From NCBI GenBank assembly GCA_964019695.1, contig OZ026515.1, forward strand, positions 76,313,144-76,377,143: DNA of 64,000 nucleotides, in the 5' to 3' direction. The notes below the pieces were generated by a model that had not been told where the DNA came from, ran no database searches, and saw nothing but the letters and a program-made list of their open reading frames with translations. Origin of the DNA: Loripinus fragilis (taxonomy: Eukaryota; Mollusca; Bivalvia; Lucinida; Lucinidae). A program made the position numbers and the translations under genes. Positions 1 to 10,956 of this stretch are shown in pieces (positions within the stretch are counted from its first letter, which is position 1; each line of letters opens with the position of its first letter).

Positions 1-40
1 TTGTAGACATATTGAACATGTGCATGAAGGAGTTTGGTTC

Positions 41-745
41 TGAAAATGTGCCTCTGCACAGGCTACTCTGATAAGAATGTGCCAATGCTCAGGCTCCTCT
101 GATGAGAATGTGCCAATGCTCAGGCTCCTCTGATGAGAATGTGCCAATACTCAGGCTCCTCTGATGAGAATGTGTCAATGCACAGGCTCCTCTGATGAGA
201 TGTGCCAATGCTCAGGCTCCTCTGATGAGAATGTGTCAATGCTCAGGCTCCTTTGATGAGAATGTGCCAATGCTCAGGCTCCTCTGATAAGAATGTACCA
301 ATGCTCAGGCTCCTGATGAGAATGTGTCAATGCTCAGGATCCTCTGATGAGAATGTGCCAATGCTCAGGATCCTCTGATGAGAATGTGTCAATGCTCAGG
401 CTCCTCTGACGAGAATGTGTCAATGCTAAGGCTCCTCTGATGAGAATGTGCCAATGCCCAGGCTCCTCTGATGAGAATGTGTCAATGCTCAGGCTCCTCT
501 GATGAGAATGTGTCAATGCCCAGGCTCCTCTGATGAGAATGTACTAATACACAGGCTCCTCTGATGAGAATGTGCCAATGCTCAGGCTCCTCTGATGAGA
601 ATGTACCAATGCTCAGGCTCCTCTTATGAGAATGTACCAATACACAGGCTCCTCTGATGAGAATGTGCCAATGCTCAGGCTCCTCTGATTAGAATGTGCC
701 AATGCACAGGCTCCTCTGATGAGAATGTGCCAATGCACAGGCTCA
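41..745. repeat. 31-bp minisatellite, about 23 units
   Basis: Tandem repeat of a 31-bp unit containing GGCTCCTCTGATGAGAATGT followed by GCCAATGCTCA. The first clean units start at about 61, 92 and 123. Units differ by single substitutions (CTCA or CACA, GTGCC or GTGTC or GTACC) and a few 1-3 bp indels. The array lies in the GTF2H4 intron and ends about 160 bp before the exon at 907. Open frames across it are by-products of the periodicity. Confidence 0.95.
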
Positions 746-906
746 TATGAGCTTTCAGGGTTTCTTGATGATGTGGCAAGTGCCAAAATCTCATTTGCTG
801 GCTCAAATATTGACAGAAAAGCCCTTTGTATTTTTTGGCTCCACTTCATTTGGTGGTTAGTTTGCAGACATGTAATATATATATTATATAAATTTTGTTG
901 TTTCAG

Positions 907-1047
907 ACTCCTGTTATTCCACCTACAATCACAGACCAGATACGACTATGGGAGTTGGAGAGAGACAGATTCAAGTTTAATGATGGTGTACTATATAGTC
1001 AGTTCCTGTCACAAGGAGATTTTGAACTTCTTAGAGATTATGCAAGG
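907..1047 (+). CDS. GTF2H4: TFIIH subunit p52 (GTF2H4/Tfb2), penultimate coding exon
   Basis: GTF2H4 (yeast Tfb2) is the p52 subunit of the TFIIH core. It anchors and stimulates the XPB ATPase in transcription initiation and nucleotide excision repair, in the nucleus. This exon encodes 47 residues with the signature [20 protein letters not shown], then [14 protein letters not shown], typical of the C-terminal region that pairs with p8/Tfb5. It is preceded by the acceptor TTTCAG at 901-906 and followed by the donor GTAATT at 1048; both boundaries are phase 0. The next exon at 6036 continues in frame. Earlier exons lie left of the window. Identification is from recognised family sequence; exon limits are read directly from splice signals. 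Confidence 0.93.
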
Positions 1048-1339
1048 GTAATTCAAATTTCAGTTAGGCTGAAAATAAAATTGTGTTTGTTTGTCCTTTA
1101 CCTACCTACCCACTTTTTATCCCCCTACTCAAAAAATTATAATGCATTTTCATGAGGAAAATCATTTTATTGTTTGCAGCCAAAAAGGTTTTTGTTTACA
1201 AAGATTCTGGTTTTTGTCAAAGAAGTTAGGCTTTTATAAGGACAAATGATTTCCTCTCAGTATTTAACACTTTGTCAAATTTGTAGCATAAGTATTATGG
1301 AAACATCTGGCCTGCATCTGATCAAACAAAATGTATACA

Positions 1340-1790
1340 TCACAAAAAATTGCATTCCTGGAATTCAAAAGTTAGATTTACCACAATGAGACAATGATTG
1401 TAAAATTTGGAACACACTGAGCATATGCTGTGAATGAGAAAATATTTTATCATCATAAAGTCCCTCTCATAACAAAACAAGAATAAATCAGCAACCAGGG
1501 GAGCACAATTATTGCCCATAGGAATCCCAACTACTTGTCTATACAACTTAGTGACAAATCAAATAAAAATGTTGTCCAACAAAAAGGTCAGCGCATCACA
1601 TACATTTTGACAAGACCATGCACGATATTTTTTAGGCTTTTCGAAAGTGAAAAACATGTTTCTGTCCTTACGTGCAAGGTAAGGAGAGCCTTCGCTTTGG
1701 AAGGTTTTTTCAATAAGATCAATAAGTTTATCTTTAATCAAATTATGAGGTAAAGTAGTGTAAAGAGTAGAAAAATCATATGTTCAAATC
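1340..1790 (-). pseudogene. Penelope-like element reverse transcriptase fragment
   Basis: The minus strand encodes pieces of a reverse transcriptase. Around 1790-1740 it reads DFSTLYTTLPHNLIKDKLID, the catalytic motif A region. This continues as LIEKTFQSEGSPYLARKD and AWSCQNVCDALTFLLDNIF, and then, after a break near 1550, as YRQVVGIPMGNNCAPLVADL. The GIPMG-NCAP motif and the order of segments are typical of Penelope-like retroelements, abundant in bivalves. Motif C with the catalytic aspartates is not visible, so the copy is truncated and dead. It lies antisense inside the GTF2H4 intron. Confidence 0.75.
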
Positions 1791-1796
1791 TTTCTT

Positions 1797-1945
1797 CAGA
1801 ACCAGAAAGCCAATGACCTTGGGGCTTGGTATGTAGCATTGGGGATGTGGGCCCTACAAAGATTGCACAAATGGTGATCTTCGGTTGACCTTGACCTGAT
1901 GATCTTGGGTTGACCTTGACCTACTTTTATAGAGATGTGCCGGCG
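1797..1945 (+). repeat. Fragment of the hairpin A/E repeat family
   Basis: Contains CCAATGACCTTGGGGCTTGG and TATGTAGCATTGGGGATG, then two copies of GGTTGACCTTGACCT. The reverse complement matches the unit repeated in the large element at 15.66-17.27 kb. A second short fragment of the same segment is at 4186-4236. Confidence 0.7.
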
Positions 1946-2023
1946 GGCGGCACTTTCTTGGTTAACGTTTAGGTTAACCTTTTGGCAGATTTGATTTTCT
2001 CGCAAAGTATTCAACCTTACTTT

Positions 2024-2195
2024 ACATCTGAATTAAGGGTGAGGTTGGCGCCGTTAAACAGGTTTAAGCCCTCCAGTAAAATATTTTACTGACCACTGTG
2101 AGTTTGTCACTTTCCCATTGGTATCCTGGGTCAGGTGTGGTACTTGATTGTATCCATTCCTGATCTTTGCACCCTTACTTCTAAAATTTGGATAT
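2024..2195 (+). repeat. Dispersed repeat R1, internally deleted copy
   Basis: Starts near CATCTGAATTAAGGGTG and GGCGCCGTTAAACAGG, then CCTCCAGTAAAATATTTTAC. It jumps directly to CTTTCCCATTGGTATCCTGG and CTGATCTTTGCACCC. The fuller copy at 32262-32710 has about 130 bp more in the middle. No coding sequence is visible. The nature of R1 (SINE, solo LTR or other) is not determined. Confidence 0.75.
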
Positions 2196-2574
2196 TAAAT
2201 TATCCATCTGTATGGACCTCCAACACCGTCCATCACTATGTGCCTTGATCTTACATGCCTACTTAAATAGAAAATTTTTTTTTTCGTTGTCAATTGATAC
2301 TGTCAAAAAGCTTTTCCAAGGGGGGTAACCCTTATATAATGAAAATAAAAATCTGTTGCAGTTAGAGCCCCTGGTGGTTAAATTTGTGTTAAGCCACATA
2401 AAAATGTAGCCTCATAAAAAATTATCATCCCAAAAACATAGTCACTTAAATCAAATCAACAGAATTTAGCCACTTAAAATTGGAGACGCATGATGTTTTT
2501 TAGACACATAGCTCTTAGCCACCTAAATGGCCATTCGGTGGTACGTCCGTCCCTCCGTCCCTCTGTCCCACTTC

Positions 2575-3790
2575 ATGTCCGGTGCATATATCCTATATTC
2601 TTTAAGGTAGGAATTCCAAATTTGGTGTGTGGATGCATCTTGGGATTGCAGTGTCACATACCATTTTCGGGTCATTGTGACCTTGACCTCTGACCTAGTT
2701 TTTAGAATAATTGTGTCCGGAGCATATCTCATATTATTTGAGATAGGAATCTCAAATTTGGTGTGTGGATGTATCTTGGAATGATGAAGTGTCCCGTACC
2801 ATAATTGGGTCACTGTGACCTTGAACTTGACCTGACCTAATTTCTAGAAACTGCATTGAATCTGGTGCATATCTCCTATATTCTTTACGATAGGAATTCC
2901 AAATTTGGTGTATAAATGCATCTTGGGATGACAGAGTGTCACATATCATTTTTGGGTCACTATGACCTTGACCTCTGACTTAGTTTTAAGAATTATTGTG
3001 TCCGGAGCCTATCTTTTAAATTCTTTGAGGAATTCCAAATTTGGTGTGTGGATGCATCTTGGAATGGCGGAGTGTGGCGTACCATTTTCGGGTCATTGTG
3101 ACCTTGACCTCTGACCTAGTTTTTAGAATAATAGTGTCCAGAGCATATTTGAGGTAGGAATCTCAAATTGGTGTGTGGATGCATCTTGGGATGATGAAAT
3201 GTCACATACCATAATTGAGTCATTGTGACCTTGAACTTGACCTCTGACCTAGTTTCTAGAAACGGCATTGAGTCTGTGCATATCTCCTATACTCTTTGAG
3301 ATAGGAATTCCAAATTTGGTGTGTAAATGCATCTTGGGATGAGGGAGTGTCACATCATTTTCAGGTCACTGTGAACTTGACCTTTGACCTAGTTGTAAGA
3401 ATTATTGTGTGCGGAGCATATCTCTTATATCTTTGAGGTAGGAATCCCAAATTTGGTGTGTGGATGCATCTTGGGATGGTGGAGTGTCGTGTACCATTTA
3501 CCGGTCACTGTTAACTTGACCTCTGACCTAGTTTTTAGAATAATCGTGTCCAGAGCATAGCTCTTATATTATTGAAGGTAGGAATCCAAAATTTGGTGTG
3601 TGGATGCAACTTTGGACGGTGGAGTGTCACATACCATTTTCTGGTCAGTTTGACCTTGACCTCTGACCTAGTTTGTAGGATTACTCTTGGGTTTGCTGAG
3701 TGGTGCATACCATTTTAAGTCACTTGGACCTTAACATTCACTTCTGGCGTCATTTCTAGGTTTTTCTTGTCTGGAGCATATCTGCCATAT
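2575..3790 (+). repeat. Tandem array of about 140-bp units with nuclear-receptor half-sites
   Basis: Eight to nine units. The marker TTTGGTGTGTGGATGC recurs near 2621, 2757, 2904, 3040, 3167, 3315, 3452 and 3592. Spacings alternate between about 127-140 and 147 in the first six intervals, so the array is partly dimeric. Most units carry TGACCTTGACCTCTGACCT or a close variant, i.e. three TGACCT half-sites spaced 0 and 1. It lies inside the GTF2H4 intron. No coding potential. Confidence 0.92.
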
Positions 3791-4237
3791 TACAGCTAAC
3801 TTTCCTCTAATGTGTCTTATGCTTGACCAATTCCTTTGGAGGCATTCGTCACAGTAATTTCTTGTTATATACAGGCTTACAAGTAGCATTACTTTTCCCT
3901 TTGCCTACTTTTTCACCTCTTCCTACCTTTCTGCCCTAAAATGCCAAATTCAAAATGGGTTTCAGGAAAGGCTGAGATTGGGAGAATTTGCAGCATTTAC
4001 CTTAGAGCTCCTGACCCCCTGCCTGATAAAGAGGTGACACACTTTGACAAATTTAACAGTTGCCAAACTTCATGTGTCTATAAATATAAGTTTTTTAGCC
4101 ATGTATGATTACTTTTCGGAGAAAAAGTATGATTGGAGAGTGCACAGAACAACCTTAAAACTCCAACTTTTTGTGGCCAGAACGAGAAAGCCAATGACCT
4201 TGGGGCTTGGTATGTAGCATTGGTGATGTGGGCCCTT

Positions 4238-4495
4238 TTTATGCCCCCAACTATGTGAAAAAGTTGAAGGGGCATATTGCTCTGGGCTTGTTTGTCCGTC
4301 CGTCCTTCCGTCCATTACAAATTTAAGATAGGGTTTTGAAATTTCATAGATGGATTCCTCATCAAAAAATAATTGACCCGTATTTTTTTTTAAATCTGGA
4401 CTATCTCCCTTTGTGGAGTTATGCCCCTTTTAATGGGTCATAGTGAAATTTTGTAATCAAGATATTTCAAAAACTATAACAGCTAGGAGATTCAA
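4238..4495 (+). repeat. Hairpin-headed repeat, ATGCCCC type
   Basis: Opens with TTTTT and an imperfect hairpin at 4241-4274 (ATGCCCCCAACT pairing with AGTTGAAGGGGCAT). This is followed by GTCCGTCCGTCCTTCCGTCC near 4291, the same layout as the AGCTCACC, TATACCCCC and TATCCCC types elsewhere in the window. Only the 5' part is present, before it abuts another repeat. Confidence 0.75.
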
Positions 4496-4587
4496 ACTTG
4501 CACCGTTAAACCGGTTTAAGACCTCCAGTTAAATATTTTACCGACCGTTCCAAGGCGGTACTTCTTTTTTGGATCTTTTATGTTTTT
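4496..4587 (+). repeat. Dispersed repeat R1, head fragment
   Basis: Contains CCGTTAAACCGGTTTAAG, CCTCCAGTTAAATATTTTAC and GACCGTTCCAAGGCGGTACT. Matches 32430-32510. It stops exactly where the AGCTCACC hairpin of the next element begins, indicating that the next element inserted into R1. Confidence 0.75.
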
Positions 4588-4800
4588 AGCTCACCTGAGC
4601 CAAAGGCTCATGGGTGAGCTAATAGTATACCTGTCACTCCGGTGTCCGTCCGTCAACATTTTTAAATATCTTCTCCTCTGAAACCACTGGGCCAATTAAA
4701 CTCAAATTTCATATGGAGACTCCTTAGGACGCGGGAATGAAAGTTTGTTCAAATGGTCCTGGTCACATGACCAAGATGGCCGCCACGCCCATATATGGTA
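4588..4800 (+). repeat. Hairpin-headed repeat family A, 5' part
   Basis: Begins with the stem-loop AGCTCACCTGAGCC-AAA-GGCTCATGGGTGAGCT (4588-4620), then AATAGTATACC, GTCCGTCCGTC and CATATGGAGACTCCTTAGG. Near 4766-4798 lies a compact motif block: GGTCACATGACC, AAGATGGCCGCC, CCATATATGG. The element continues into the 62-bp tandem array. Related copies: the minus-strand element at 15.66-17.27 kb and a piece at 60.71 kb. Confidence 0.85.
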
Positions 4801-4806
4801 AAAACC

Positions 4807-5320
4807 ACATCTGCAGCATTGGTTGATGGATCTGTTTTATTATACTTTGTATGGTGAAAATAAACAACACATCTGCAGCATTGGTTGATGGATCTGTTTT
4901 ATCATACTTTGTATGGTGAAAATAAACAACACATCTGCAGCATTGGTTGATGGATCTGTTTTATCATACTTTGTATGGTGAAAATAAACAACACATCTGC
5001 AGCATTGGTTGATGGATCTGTTTTATCATACTTTGTATGGTGAAAATAAACAACACATCTGCAGCATTTGTTGATGGATCTGTTTTATCATACTTTGTAT
5101 GGTGAAAATAAACAACACATCTGCAGCATTGGTTGATGGATCTGTTTTATCATACTTTGTATGGTGAAAATAAACAACACATCTGCAGCATTGGTTGATT
5201 GATCTGTTTTATTAATCTTTGTATGGTGAAAATAAACAACACATCTGCAATATTTGTTGATTGATCTGTTTTATCATACTTTGTATGGTGAAAATAAACA
5301 ACACATCTGCAGCATTGGAT
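4807..5320 (+). repeat. 62-bp tandem array, about 8.5 units
   Basis: Unit marker CTGCAGCATTGGTTGATGG recurs every 62 bp (about 4811, 4873, 4935, 4997, 5059, 5121, 5183, 5245, 5307), with AAAATAAACAACACAT between. Units are almost identical apart from the last two or three. It directly follows the family A head, so it is probably that element's satellite-like core or a local expansion of it. Confidence 0.95.
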
Positions 5321-5563
5321 TTATAAGCTTTACAACACTAACCATGTTTGCAGCAGGTGAATTCTGTCATCACATATTTGGGACGCCTCAGTATCAACCC
5401 TTGAACATTATCAGCTCTCGAGCTAAAGCTCTTTGACTGATAATGGTGTCTCGGCTCTATACTTCAGGGGATAACCAAAAGTCCATGGGATAATCTCAAT
5501 TATCATTCTGTTATAATTTTCATAACAGAAGGTAATGAAATAATGCTTGATAATTCATCTTAA

Positions 5564-5801
5564 CTCTTAATGCGCCAATCGCAACAAAAGTCGTTTGCTT
5601 TTCTCGTCTGCTGAAATGTTTAAGAAGCCTCTATGGCAAACAGTGTTGACCCAGATCAGACTGCTCCTATAGGAGCAGTTTGTTCTGGGTCCACACTGTT
5701 TGCTTCTTTACTTAATTCGTCAGTAATGTTAGGCATTATTTGCAGCAGATGACTTCAGCAGACAACATTTTCAGATGCATTTTTTCTTGGCGCTTTAAGG
5801 G
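5564..5801. mobile_element. 238-bp MITE with TTAA duplication, copy 1
   Basis: Flanked by TTAA at 5560-5563 and 5802-5805. Terminal inverted repeats are CTCTTAATGCGCCAA and TTGGCGCTTTAAGGG. The centre holds a long imperfect palindrome: GCAAACAGTGTTGACCCAG pairing with the complementary copy near 5685. TTAA target sites and CCCTT-type ends point to piggyBac-type mobilisation (inference). A diverged copy is at 38777-38963. Confidence 0.8.
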
Positions 5802-6035
5802 TTAATTCTCTATAAACAAATGATTTGCATGGACTATCAATCCTTTATTGCTCATACAAATTAACTTATCTGTTAAACTCATCTGTTGTAAGTTATAAGT
5901 TGCAAGCTGAGGTTTACACAGATATATGTAAGCTTCATAAACTAACCATTACATCAGACAAATGACGACATATCATCTCATGGAAATTCTGTCTATTATC
6001 ACCTTTATTGACCTAATGTTTTGGTAATATTTCAG

Positions 6036-6152
6036 GACTCTGGAGTACTGACATGGGACAACCCAAGCAAACGAGTGATGGTCGTTTCAAGAGCCGGACA
6101 TGATGATGTGAAAAAATTCTGGAAGAGACAAAAACAGTTTCAAGTGACTTGA
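6036..6152 (+). CDS. GTF2H4: TFIIH subunit p52 (GTF2H4), last coding exon with stop
   Basis: Acceptor TTTCAG ends at 6035. The exon encodes 38 residues and a TGA stop at 6150-6152. Recognisable sequence: [17 protein letters not shown], then [15 protein letters not shown], which is the conserved extreme C-terminus of p52/Tfb2 (human ends with a very similar VKRFWKRQK). Phase 0 matches the exon ending at 1047. No frameshift or premature stop is seen, so this end of the gene looks intact. Confidence 0.93.
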   Translation, partial: DSGVLTWDNPSKRVMVVSRAGHDDVKKFWKRQKQFQVT

Positions 6153-6895
6153 ATAACCTGTTATATAAAAAGCAGGCTAAATCTACCAAGTTAATCAAAA
6201 GCATGCAGGTCCTTATTTGATTAATGCAAGATAACCTCAAGCCGACAAATTTGTCATCTAGTGTTACAAAAATTATAATTTATTACATGCCCTCTACATT
6301 TTACATAGTAAAATTGCCGTTAGCACTCAGTAATATTTTCAATTGTACTGAATCCATATTGGCACAGTCACATGACGATGCCAAAAATCCATAATGGGGC
6401 ATCAATATGGATTTTTGGCACTGCCTCATAGTGATGACGTATAGGATCATGCACTTTTTTGATTCATCTCATTTCAACATGGCTGGGTAGATTGAGACCC
6501 TGTTTTACAATGTACTTTATGCTCAATTCGGGAATGCCAGAAGAATAAAGAATGAGACATCCGAACATGGATCAGCTTTTCGCCAGTTTCGGTAAAAAAA
6601 TGACTAGCCCTGAGGTTGATATTGTGTCAAGCTGATCGGATCGATGAGCAATTGTTACTGGGGATCGGGGATCCTTAAGTTCCTGTTAACTCTTCAAATA
6701 AAAAAACTTTCGGGGAAAAGTTTGACTTTCCATGAAATACAGTGAAAGAAGAAAGATATACCTGTATTACCACGTATCTAGATATGCATGAATGCTAATC
6801 TTCAGGCTGTCTTTGATTGTTTAATTGACAAAAATCTGTTGCAATGTCTCCTCGTCAATACAATGTTAACAATTTTTAGCTATCTCATGACGTCA
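6153..6895 (+). other. GTF2H4 3' flank with short hairpin and candidate polyadenylation signals
   Basis: Presumed 3' UTR and flank. AATAAA occurs at about 6546 and again near 6698; which is used, if either, cannot be told. A clean hairpin (TGCCAAAAATCCAT at 6379-6392 pairing with 6407-6420) lies about 230 bp after the stop. Nothing else is recognised. Confidence 0.4.
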
Positions 6896-9800
6896 TTTTT
6901 AGCTCACCTGTCAGGTGGTGACAAGGTGAGCTTTTGTGATCGGTCTTCATCCAACGTCCGTCTGTTAACAACTGACTTAAATGACAACTCCTCCTAAACC
7001 CCTTGTCCAATTCTGAAATAAATTCACACAAATGATCCTTGGGTGGCCCTCTACCAAGATTGTTCAAATGGTTCTGGTCCGTTGCATATCTAGGTCACAG
7101 AAGCTAAAAATAGATTTTTAAGATTAAAACTTAAAAAATCTTCTTGTCTGAAACGAGATGGCCTGTAGCCTTGATATTTGGTATGAAGCATCACCTAGTG
7201 GAACTCTACCAAGTTTGTTCAAATTATAGCCATGGGGCCAAATATGGCTCCGCCCCCGGGATCACATGTTTTACATATGCTCATAAAGGGAAAAAGTGAA
7301 AAAAATTTCTTGTCTGAAACCACAAGGCCTAAAGCCTTGATATTTGGTATGTAGCATCACCTAGTGGACCTCTACCAAGTTTGTTCAAATTATAGCCCTG
7401 GGGCCAAATATGGCCCCGCCCAGGGGGTCACATGTTTTACCTATGAAAAAATCTTCTTGTCTGAAACCAGAAGGACTACACTATTGATATTTGGTATGAA
7501 GCATCACTTAGTGGACCTCTACCATGTTTGTTCAAAGTATAGCCCTGGGGCCGAAAATGGCCCGTCCCGGGGTCACATGTTTTACATAGGCTTATATAAT
7601 GGGAAAATGTGAAAAAGTCTTCTTGTCTGAAACCAGAGGGCCTAAAGCCTTGATATTTGGTATGTAGCATCATCAAGTGGACCTCTACCACGTTTATTCA
7701 AAATATGGCTTTGGGGCGAAAAATGGCCCTGCCCCGGGGGTCACATGTTATACATAGGCTTATATAGGAAAAACATGAAAAAATCTTCTTGTCTGGAACC
7801 AGAAGGCCTAGACTACTGATATTTGGTATTTAGCATCATTTAGTGGACCTCTACCAAGTTTGTTCAAATTATAGCCCTAGGGCCAAAAATGGCCCCACAC
7901 GGGGGTCACATGATTATCATATAGGCTTATATAGGGAAAATGTGAAAAAAATCTTCTTGACTGAAACCACAGGGCCTAAAGCCTTGATATTGGGTATGTA
8001 GCATCACCTAGTAGACCTCTACCAAGTTTTTTTCAAATTATACCCTAGGGCCAGAAATGGCCCCACCCCAGGGTCAAATGTTTTACATAGGCTTATATAG
8101 GGAAAACATGAAAAAATCTTCTTGTCTGGAACCAGAAGGCTTAGACTATTGATATATGGTATTTAGCATCACCTAGTGGACCTCTACCAAGTTTGTTCAA
8201 ATTATAGCCCTAAGGCCAAAAATGGCCCCACACTGGGGGTCACATGATTATCATATAGGCTTATATAGGGAAAATGTGAAAAAAATCTTCTTGACTGAAA
8301 CCACAGGGCCTAAAGCCTTGATATTGGGTATGTAGCATCACCTAGTAGACCTCTACCAAGTTTGTTCAAATTATACCCCTAGGGCCAGAAATGGCCCCAC
8401 CCCAGGGTCAAATGTTTTACATAGGGCTTATATAGGGAAAACATGAAAAAATCTTCTTGTCTGGAACCAGAAGGCTTAGACTATTGATATATGGTATTTA
8501 GCATCACCTAGTGGACCTCTACCAGGTTTGTTCAAATGCCCCCCCCCCCCTGGGGTGTCACATGATTAACATATAGGCTAATATATTATTTAGGGAAAAT
8601 GTGAAAAAAATCTTCTTGTCTAAAACCACAGGGCCTAAAGCCTTGATATTTAGTATGTAGCATTACTTAGTGGACCTCTACCAAGTTTGTTCAAATTATA
8701 GACCTTGTGTAAAAATTTCCCCGCCCCGGGGGTCAAATGTTTTACATAGTCTTATATAGGGAAAGCAAGAAAAAAAATTCTTGTCTGAAACCAGAAAGCC
8801 TAGACTATTGATATTTGGTATTTGGCATCACCTAGTGGACCTTACCAGGTTTGTTCAAATTATAGACATCGGGCAAGAAATGGCCCATGATATGTGGTAT
8901 GTAACATCACCTGGTGGACCTTTTCCATGTTTGTTAGAAGTATAGCCCTGGGCCAAAAATGGCCCTGCCCTGGGGGTCAATTGTTTACATAGGCGTATTT
9001 AGGGAAAATGTGAAAAAATCCTCTTGTCTGAAACCAAGGCCTAGACTATTGATATTTGGTTTGAAGCATCACCTAGTGGACCTCAATCAAGTTTGTTCAA
9101 CTTATATCCCTTGGGTCAAAAATGGCCCCGCCCCAGGGGTCACATGTTCTACATTGGCTTATATAGGGAAAATGTGGAAAAAATCTTCTTGTCTGAAACC
9201 TAATGGCATAGAGTCTTGATATTTGGTATGTGGCATCACCTAGTGGACCTCTACCAAGTTTGTTCAAGTTATAGACCTTGTATAAAAAATGTCCCCGCCC
9301 TTGGGGTCAAATGTTTTACAAAGTCTTATATAGGGAAAACAAGAAAAAATCTTCTTGTCTGGAACCAGAAGGCCTAGACCATTGATATTTGGTATTTAGC
9401 ATCAGCTAGTGGACCTCTACCAAGTTTTTTTCAAATTATAGACATCGGGCCAGAAATGGCCCCACCCAGGGGATCACATGTTTTACATAGGCTTATATAG
9501 GGAAAATGTTAAAAAATCTCTTTGTAGATCTCTACCAAGTTTGTTCAAATAATTACCCTGGAGTCAAAAAAGGTCCCACCCCGGGGTCACATGTTTTATA
9601 TAGGATTATATAGGGAAGACAAGACATCACCTACAGTCAGGTGCCAAATTAAAGTTCATAAAGTGAATTTTAAAGCAAAAAATAATGCTTATTTTCAACA
9701 ATTATAATACTTTAAACCTATCAGAAAATATTAACAGCATTAATAAGGCTTATATTTGGATACATCATCATCCTCCCTATCATTACAAATGTTCAGGAAA

Positions 9801-10956
9801 TGTTACTCCATACTGGAGGTGGTTAACAAAACAAAAATGGCCGAATTTGCCCTATCTAGTTCAATAAACCAGTTGTCATGGCAACCAGACATTCAATAAT
9901 TACTTGAGTTTATGTTATAACATTTAAGACTTATTGATGTCTTTATGTGTGGTTTTATTTCAATTTTTATCAACAACACAGTAAAAAGTTCAACATTTCT
10001 TTTGTGAAATTGTTCAAGAAAAAGATGGATATTAGATTGAATATCAAAAATTGTGCATCTTTGTTTCCATGACTAGATCACTTTGAATGCATAAATCTAA
10101 TTTTTCAAAGACATTTTATTGACAGATTATCTTTGATTTAAAGTTTTTAGTATAATTTGAAGTACATGTGACTTTTAAACTTGTGCAATTATTAATATTT
10201 GTCTTCCACACCCCCATTTTAGAAACTTTTGGACTTGACAGATTTTATTTACTTTTTTGCATTTTGTTTTGTTTAGATATAAAAGATAAACTAGCAAATA
10301 ACTGTTTGATAATCAATTTATAGAAAAATATGTTGTCTTTGAGTAGCATAAAAATTAACATCAGAAATTCATTCCTTGTCACCATGGCTACCACCAAAAT
10401 GAGCTTACTATTGGCTTTTTAGCTATTGTTATCGGTTGCTTAGCAACAATATGCAAAACAGTGAACGACGAAAATATATTGTGAATATTTCAAAGCTTGC
10501 TTATATCTTCCCACTCATGTATTTGTCAGGTCCATATTATGAATAAAATTGAAATGAAGAAGAAATGAATGTCTAAACTTGTAAATTTATGCATTTTTCA
10601 ACCTTTGTGAACTTTAATTTGGCACATAAGTGTGGTTGACTTCTTCCAAGTATGATAAAATTTAGACCCTGGTGCACAAAATCGGCCAGCTCGGGGTCGA
10701 CATGTTTCACAGAGGCCCATCTTGGGAAAACATGAAAAAACCTTCTTCTCTGAAACCACAAGGGCTAGAGCCTTAATATTTGGTATGTAGAAAATTTTTG
10801 TGTGTGATGGGGGGAGGAGGTAGGGTCTTGTTATGCACGCAACAAGACCAGCTTTATTGCCCTCCACCAAATGGTCTAAATCATTACCTTCCACTGAACA
10901 AGACTGGTGCACATAGTACAGGTGAGCAATTTAGGGCCACTATGGCCCTCTTGTCT
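6896..10956 (+). repeat. Large hairpin-headed element B with about 155-bp tandem core
   Basis: Opens with TTTTTAGCTCACCTGTCAGG and an imperfect stem with AAGGTGAGCT. The body holds about 17 units of roughly 155-160 bp with markers CTTGATATTTGGTATGTAGC, ATCACCTAGTGGACCTCTAC, CAAGTTTGTTCAAATTATAG, GGCCCCGCCC and ATCTTCTTGTCTGAAACC. It closes near 10919-10956 with GGTGAGCAATTTAGGGCC and the hairpin AGGGCCACTATGGCCCT followed by CTTGT. A 999-bp DNA transposon (9634-10632) interrupts one unit. No protein is encoded. The layout (end hairpins, satellite core) resembles the bivalve pearl / non-autonomous Helitron-like elements; that assignment is inference. Confidence 0.85.
9634..10632. mobile_element. 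999-bp TIR element nested in element B
   Basis: Terminal inverted repeats: GGTGCCAAATTAAAGTTCA near the left end and its complement TGAACTTTAATTTGGCAC near the right end. TA precedes the left end at 9632-9633; the right flank is TG, so the TA duplication is imperfect. The element-B unit is interrupted between CATCACCTA and the continuation after 10632. Interior is AT-rich, without a recognisable transposase. It carries X-box-like palindromes GTTGTCATGGCAAC (9872-9885) and GTTGCTTAGCAAC (10435-10447). Probably a non-autonomous Tc1/mariner-type element. Confidence 0.75.

Larger units (their letters stand above)
1048..6035 (+). other. GTF2H4: GTF2H4 last intron, filled with repeats
   Basis: An intron of 4,988 bp running from donor GTAATT to acceptor TTTCAG, phase 0. 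It contains the Penelope-like remnant, the nuclear-receptor-site array, the hairpin repeats and a TTAA MITE, listed separately. Between these, 1048-1339, 2200-2570, 3791-4179 and 5321-5563 show nothing I recognise beyond AT-rich sequence. Confidence 0.85.

Noticed and set aside
719..1051. 110-codon frame overlapping the GTF2H4 exon
   Set aside because: Different frame from the p52 sequence and begins in the minisatellite; a shadow.
41..5320. CRISPR-like direct repeats (31-bp and 62-bp arrays)
   Set aside because: Units are contiguous without unique spacers, in a eukaryotic intron, and no cas genes are present.
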